In this document: positions 58,856 to 64,000 of the stretch, piece by piece
Layout: each line of letters begins with the position of its first letter
How positions within the stretch are numbered: the stretch's first letter is position 1
Source of the DNA: Cephalopachus bancanus
Taxonomy: Eukaryota > Chordata > Mammalia > Primates > Tarsiidae
Direction: 5' to 3'
DNA: 64,000 nt
Assembly: GCA_027257055.1 (NCBI GenBank)
Contig: JAPVLO010000059.1
Coordinates: forward strand, 5,208,001-5,272,000
Notes under the pieces: model-generated
What the model was told of the DNA's origin: nothing
Database searches by the model: none
The model's input: the letters and a program-made list of their open reading frames with translations, nothing else
Translations under genes and position numbers: made by a program

Positions 58856-58921
58856 CTTCATTCACTTCTATACAGAGAATGCACACACACATACACACAC
58901 ACACACACATACACACACACA
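58791..58921. repeat. Duplicated 27-bp unit with opposed (GT)n and (CA)n tracts
   Basis: A 27-bp unit (TTCATTCACTTCTAT then GAGAATGCA) occurs at 58791-58817 and 58857-58883 with 25 of 27 bases the same. The first copy is followed by (GT)n at 58818-58854. The second is followed by a CA/TA tract to 58921. Confidence 0.95.
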
Positions 58922-59199
58922 GAGTGATAGAATATTTACCGTGGAAATTGTTCTTGTTTAAAGGATAGAAATATAAGTACCTAACTGTGAACTATTAAGA
59001 TAAATACCATAAATTGAGACAGATTAGCCACTATGAAAGGACAGAAGATGGAATCAGAAAAAATCTACTAGACTCTTGTGTTTCTGTAAAATGTGGTTGA
59101 TAATATCCAACTAGCAGGTGTTTTGTGAGAATGTATTAAGGTACTGAATGAGAGCATATGTACCCAAGAAAAGTTTATTATACAAGGGATGTGGAGAGT
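58922..59199. other. No recognised feature
   Basis: Unique AT-rich sequence. Confidence 0.3.
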
Positions 59200-59400
59200 A
59201 ACACAGACTAACAGAAAACTTATGTACTTTGTTATCTGAGAGACCTGGATTCAACTCTTAACTTCAACATCATTTGCTTAGCCCCAGTTTTATTTTCTGA
59301 AGAATGGGGCTAATTCCTGCCTTGCAGTGCTGTTGGAAAAAGAAAATAGAATAACATAAGTAAGGTGCCACACATAATAGCTGGAAGAGTAAATGTTGCA
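59200..59400 (+). mobile_element. MIR element
   Basis: GAGAGACCTGGATTCAACTC, CTGAAGAATGGGGCTAATTC and GGTGCCACACATAATAGCTG follow the forward MIR. Confidence 0.75.
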
Positions 59401-59426
59401 CAAATGTCAGCTGTTTTTCTCTTCAT

Positions 59427-59480
59427 TTCACAGAGGGTGGTGAAAACTGAGTTTTCACAGAGGGTGGTGAAAACTGAGTT
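59427..59480. repeat. 27-bp direct tandem duplication
   Basis: CACAGAGGGTGGTGAAAACT starts at 59429 and again at 59456, with period 27 and identical copies. Confidence 0.95.
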
Positions 59481-60142
59481 GGGTTTTGAAGGATGAGGAG
59501 AAGTTCATAAACCAAATAACAAATCTCCAATAGGGAAAATGGTTTTTCAGCAAAGCCAGATGTGAAGATTTGTTTCTCAAACTGGAAGATGATTGGATGA
59601 AGCCACTACTCCCTGGGCAGCAGAGCTAACAACAGTTCTCTCTGTCTTTATCTGCCTATACTAATGTTAACTCACTGACTTAGCGGGTTTGTCAACTCCC
59701 TATGCTACCTCACTAATAAAACTTATCTGAGCTCTCATTTCAATGAAATAGTGATGCAGCATTTACCATGATTGGAAGGACAGAAATAAAAAACACTAAA
59801 AATCAATAACACTGCATAAACTAACAGATTTTTTTAAATGCACAAGGAAGAACAAGATATCCTTTCCACAACCATGTGCCCGGGGTCTGAAGTTAAATTA
59901 GGTGGTCCTAATCAGGTGGAACTAATAAGAAGCTTAAATTTGCTTTATTTAAAATAGGTCTGTCTATCCATTCAATAGCATTTATTGAGCACCATTCACT
60001 TGCAAAATATTGGTTTAAGAGAGGAAGACAAACATGAAGATGGCTAACTATGACACAAACAAAATGAAATAAGAACTGTAAATGAGTGACAGTGGCAATT
60101 TGCCTCATCTTTTGAAGAAAAAGTAGGGTCTTGTTTGAGAAG
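59481..60142. other. Mostly unrecognised; weak reversed L2 at 59955-60050
   Basis: CCATTCAATAGCATTTATTG at about 59967 resembles the reversed L2 end. The remainder is unique. Confidence 0.35.
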
Positions 60143-60152
60143 AAAAGTGCCA

Positions 60153-60450
60153 CCGGGCTCGGTGGTTCAGCCTGTAATCTCGTGCTTTGGGAGGCAGAGG
60201 TGTGTGAATTGCCTGAGCCCGCAGGTTCAAGACCTGCCTGGGCAACTTGGCGAGACCTCATCTCTACAACAAATCAAAGAAATTAACCAGGCGTGGTAGC
60301 GCGTGCCTGTAGTTCCAGCCACTTGGAAGGCTGAGGCAGAAGGATAGCTGGAGCCCAGCAGGTAGAGGCTGCGGTGCCCGGGAGCATGCCACTGCACTAC
60401 AGTCTGGGCAGCAGAGTGAGACTCCAACTCAAAAAAAAGAAAAAAGAAAG
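60153..60450 (+). mobile_element. Alu, lineage-specific type, with target duplication
   Basis: A full dimer starting CCGGGCTCGGTGGTTCAGCC and ending GAGACTCCAACTC plus an A-rich tail. AAAAGTGCCA at 60143-60152 and AAAAATGCCA at 60451-60460 are the target duplication. Confidence 0.93.
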
Positions 60451-60664
60451 AAAAATGCCAGCATTCTTTGTGAAGAGAATGGCACAGCAAAGGGCAGAGG
60501 CTGGAAATCCCACGGCTAGAAAGAGAGGCCTTATCTGTTCCATAAATCATCAAGCCCACGAAAAACAAAAACAAAACCAACAAACACACACACAAAGATC
60601 ACTCAGAAGTACAGCTGGAACTACCATAATCTTTCCTGAAGCCCTTATTAAAAAGTCATGATTT

Positions 60665-60937
60665 GCTGAACGTGGTGGCTCAAGCCTGTAATCCCGGCAC
60701 TTTGGGAGGCCGAGATGAGGGGATTGCCTGAGTCCATGGATTCGAGAACAGCCTGGGCAACTTGGTAAGACCTCATCTCTACAATAAATTTAAAAATTAG
60801 CTAGGCGTGGTAGCACACACCTGTAGATTCGCCTACTTGAAAGACTGAGGCAGAAGGATCGCCTGAGCCCAGCAGGTCAACGCTGGGGTGGCCGTGAGCA
60901 TGCCACTGCACTCCAGCCTGGGCAACTCAAAAAAAAG
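60665..60937 (+). mobile_element. Alu, with 10-bp target duplication
   Basis: A dimeric Alu, truncated at the head, closing CCTGGGCAACTC then an A-run. GTCATGATTT at 60655-60664 and 60938-60947 is a perfect target duplication. Confidence 0.93.
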
Positions 60938-60989
60938 GTCATGATTTCTCTCTTCTCTTTTTTCCCATTCCTGCTTGTGACTTGGACCT

Positions 60990-61450
60990 TTCTAAATCAC
61001 CTACAGGCATTGCTGTGGCCCCTGCCAAGGCTGTGAGCCTATCCATGCAGCACTCACTGCACGGGCTTGCAGCACCCTCAGACAGGCCCTGTCTCTGCCT
61101 GAGGGCTTCAGGCCACCAAGAGGAATAGGCAGAAAATGTAGGAGATTTAATGCTTGCATGAGCCAATAAAGGAAGGGAGCTGGAGGATAAAGCTGGATAC
61201 CAGCTTCCTGCACCTCCTGCGTAATACCTCTGAAACATGTTACACTGTCTATCGGAGCATTCCAGTGAACTCAAACCCCTGTTGCCTACTGCAGTCACCC
61301 GCTCATTAAGGCACCATTTATCAGCTTCCTTCAATTCGCTGTCTCAATTCCCCACTCCCTTTCCTGGAATCAGCTTCCAAATAAACTCCTTGCATTTATT
61401 ATATCCTTGTCTCAGGAGGGCAGTCTTGGAGAAGGGTAACCTGACAGTGT
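60990..61450 (+). mobile_element. LTR-like segment with polyadenylation signal
   Basis: The 61330-61430 part (CTGGAATCAGCTTCCAAATA, AATAAA at 61380-61385, then TATCCTTGTCTCAGGAGGGC) resembles the R/U5 region of an old LTR. The 131-codon minus-strand frame across it (61334-60939) has no recognisable domain and is taken as chance. Confidence 0.5.
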
Positions 61451-62029
61451 AATAAGCCTACTGGTGGTACACAGGACAGCAAAGTTGGTGAACTGACATG
61501 GAAAATGTTAAGGATGGTTTGAGGTAAGACAACAGAATCCAAGTTATTCTATAAAATGGTTCAAGGAGCATTTCTATTTGTCTTTGGACTTTAATTTTGT
61601 TTTTAGTCATATCTTAAGGAGGATTAAGTGAATTAATTCCTATGAAGCTTAGAAAGGGCCTGAAACACAAATTTCAGCCATTGTCTTTGCTTTTATTGTT
61701 TTTATATTAGTTCCTCTTCTTGTTTTTATGTGTGAGAGCATGCTTTCTGAAAAAGGAAAACCCCAGACAAGAAAGAGGGAAGAGAAAAAGAGGTAGGCCT
61801 GAGGGTCCATTGATGGTGATTCTATACTCACAGCACTGATTCCAGCAACCCTTAATTGAGAATCCTCTTCCTACTCATAGCCTTTGTTGAATACAGAACT
61901 CACCTTGTGTGACAAGCTATTACGTTGATGATAACTCAGTGTAATCGCTGACCTCATACCCTGTGCAGAGATTTTCTGTCAAATTCTTTTGAGAAAAGGA
62001 ATTAGGGGAGTTGGTAATTCCAGATGTCT
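61451..62029. other. No recognised feature
   Basis: Unique sequence. Confidence 0.3.
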
Positions 62030-62150
62030 AGGCTCTCCACCCTCCTGGCTTCTGATTCAGGAGATCTGGGTTTGGAACTGCTAATTCATGTGTTTTATAA
62101 GCTGCCCGGATGATTCAGATGCATAGCCAAGTTTGAGAACCACGTTGCTA
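62030..62150. mobile_element. Possible hAT-type repeat fragment
   Basis: CTTCTGATTCAGGAGATCTG and AAGTTTGAGAACCACG are the usual phrases of a common hAT-derived repeat. Confidence 0.5.
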
Positions 62151-63424
62151 TATGGTTTTGATTCTTAGGATCTATATCACAGAGCATTGTGGTGTCATAA
62201 CAGAAAGGGAGGACGTTTTTTCTGAACAGAGTCTAAGGCTGACTTTCCTTAAACTACAACTAATGTCAGAACAGGTGGTGTTACAGCCCCTTGCAGGGAG
62301 TTTCTGTCTCCACACTATCATCTAGATGAGAGGACAAGTGTTGCTCTTGGAGTTGAGATAAGTGACATTCTGGAAATACCAGAATGTCCTGTTCTTTAGA
62401 CTGACTGTCTTAATTTGTATCATTTTAAAGACTTGGGGATGGTTTACGAAAGAACTAACATTTTAAGGAAGACTTTGGTAAAACACTATTTTAAAAATAG
62501 ATGCACAGCTGAGGAAGAAAATTTTCTTCTCTGTGTGAGTGCACGTGGCATTTTGAACTGTTCTAAACAGTAATAAATAATCAACTATTGGAGAATAAAA
62601 TAGATTTGTCTTGTATTATGAAGGGAGCTATGAGCACAGAAACTAACAGTAATTCTACTAAATATCACACATTCCAGTTCTCTAAGTACTTTCATGTGAG
62701 CTGTCTCATGTAGTCCTCTCCACTGCCAGGGTTGCAGCATTTCTCCTTGTAGCCCTGAATCCAGTAGTTTAGGAATATGTAACTTAGTAATACAGAAAGC
62801 CTCAGATGGGAGGGTCTTGGGGTTAATAAAATTGAAGAAAATTTTGCTGGCTAAATGGATTATCCCATAACATAGCAACGCAAAAACACTTCTAGCATAA
62901 GGCATGTTCAGCAAAGGAGAGAAGTTTTTACAAAGATTTCCTAAGCCCTTTAGTTAAAATAATGCCCCAGATCCCCTTTGACCAACTCTATTCCCTAGCT
63001 GCTCGGCATCATAACCCATACACATCCCCAAGATTGGAGCTGGGTAGGAGCTGGGAACAGAGTGAGAAGAATAGTTTCAGATGGATTTAAAATCAAGTCG
63101 ACCATGACTAGTCTATTTGGCACACCATGAAAATACTCAAATGTTATAAATTCTGCATTTTGTAAACTACATGGGGAGATACAAACTTTCATCCTCTTTT
63201 CTACCCACACCTTATTTTATTTAGTAAGAGCTGTAATTTGGTCTGGGTTCGGGAGGCATGTTTTTCAAACAAGGGGATTTTAACTCAATTTGTTGGGAAG
63301 GCAAAACCAGAAAGCCAATTTGCAAGTGTTTGATCCTCAAATCTATGTTGCCTGAAGCGCTAGCAGAAGGAGAATACATTTCACTTGTGCAGTTGTAATT
63401 ACTATCAGACTCGTCTACATATTA
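62151..63424. other. Mostly unique DNA
   Basis: A weak reversed MIR-like phrase (CATGTGAGCTGTCTCATGTA) occurs at 62693-62712. No gene signal. Confidence 0.3.
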
Positions 63425-63535
63425 TTTATATAATTCAGCAATGTTATTCCCATTTCACAGGTGAAAAAACTGAAGTTTAGAAAGGCTAAGGAGAGTCTTA
63501 TCAGTATACACAGTTGGCTACAACACCTTCCCTGC
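63425..63535 (-). mobile_element. MIR fragment
   Basis: CCCATTTCACAGGTGAAAAA then ACTGAAGTTTAGAAAGGCTA is the reversed MIR core. Confidence 0.75.
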
Positions 63536-63944
63536 ATGGGGAAATGATCAGTGAAAAAGTCATGTAGTTCTTTATCTAATTTACTATTCATTTCTCAGTG
63601 TACTGGGCGAGATTATTGAAAAGCGTCTCCACGTTTTTCTCCTCTCACTCTTATTACAGTACTAACAAGATTCTTGTAAAAACTGGACCTCAGGGATTCT
63701 TTCTGATATAAAGTCTTAATCCTTAATCATAGCAACAACTATTCATCTTTTGGTTCCACACCAGGCTTTAAGAAATATGTGTCAGGAACAGCAAAACTCC
63801 TAAGCTATCAATTTGCTGATAGAGCTCTCCCTGTTGTAAAAAATGATAGGAGAACAAAGAGATGTATTTGCTATTTTTATTAGTATTATGAAAGTGGGCC
63901 TGAGGAAAGCTATTGATTTTCTCTTCTTTAATAATAAGCAAAGG
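63536..63944. other. No recognised feature
   Basis: Unique AT-rich sequence. Confidence 0.3.
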
Positions 63945-64000
63945 CTTATTTAGTACCTACTATGTGCAAAGTAATATTGTATGCTATGCAAGATTGCAGG
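63945..64000 (-). mobile_element. MIR/L2 end fragment cut by window edge
   Basis: TTTAGTACCTACTATGTGCA is the shared reversed MIR/L2 phrase. The element continues beyond the window. Confidence 0.5.

Noticed and set aside
58728..58961. Cys-Val and Thr-His repeat frames
   Set aside because: Translations of the GT/CA microsatellites.
60227..60595. 122-codon minus-strand frame
   Set aside because: It is antisense Alu, which commonly gives frames with phrases such as RDEVSPSCPG.
60939..61334. 131-codon minus-strand frame
   Set aside because: No recognisable domain, overlaps an LTR-like segment in antisense, and has overlapping open frames in other phases.
1..64000. Bacterial or phage gene cluster
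   Set aside because: Repeat content (Alu, L1, MIR, L2, Tigger1) is that of a primate genome, and no operon-like gene runs exist.
1..64000. tRNA, rRNA or small nuclear RNA genes
   Set aside because: I looked for typical internal promoter boxes and conserved starts and found none that I could support.

Overview
This window looks like mammalian, specifically primate, non-coding DNA. It is AT-rich, has no credible host exon, and is filled with transposable elements of several ages. The short interspersed elements are dimeric 7SL-derived Alus, which places it in primates. The younger Alus end in GAGACTCCAACTC and carry GCGGTGGCCGGGAGC in the right arm. They lack the right-arm TTGCTGTGAGCT block that I associate with lemur, loris and galago Alus, and they are not the AluS/AluY forms of monkeys and apes. 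By exclusion I favour a tarsier-like primate. That is an inference, not a verified assignment.

Layout. 1-5120: a minus-strand LINE-1 with both ORFs decayed, a GC-richer 5' UTR and a YY1-like site at its 5' end; its 3' end lies off the left edge. 5176-10886: one old Tigger1-type DNA transposon with both terminal inverted repeats and TA target duplications, split by two LINE-1 insertions and one Alu. It also carries an internal 38-bp tandem duplication. 10887-14790: an old, nearly full-length L1M on the minus strand, hit by an Alu and by an LTR-derived retrocopy with a long GAAA/GGAA tail. 14.8-27.9 kb: mostly unique AT-rich DNA with scattered MIR, L2 and L1 remnants. 27953-29431: a twin-primed (5'-inverted) LINE-1 with target duplications, itself holding a Tigger1 fragment that contains an Alu. 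31.0-33.4 kb: LTR remnants, a dead mariner transposase tail and an Alu. 34.3-46 kb: MER5A-like, L2, MIR and LTR remnants. 46.6-48.1 kb: TG tracts and a three-monomer Alu whose tail became a 67-bp alternating purine-pyrimidine tract. 50.8-53.3 kb: an old L1ME split by a younger LINE-1 and an LTR. 55101-55156: a perfect 56-bp palindrome. 58.5-61.5 kb: three Alus, a duplicated microsatellite unit and an LTR-like segment.

Genes. The only coding sequence I can support is relict transposon ORFs: L1 ORF1 and ORF2, the Tigger1 transposase, and a mariner transposase C-terminus. All are broken. No tRNA, rRNA, CRISPR array, operon or host protein-coding exon is visible. The window is either intergenic or inside a large intron. 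Repeat family names come from recognising consensus sequences by eye, so subfamily labels are approximate.
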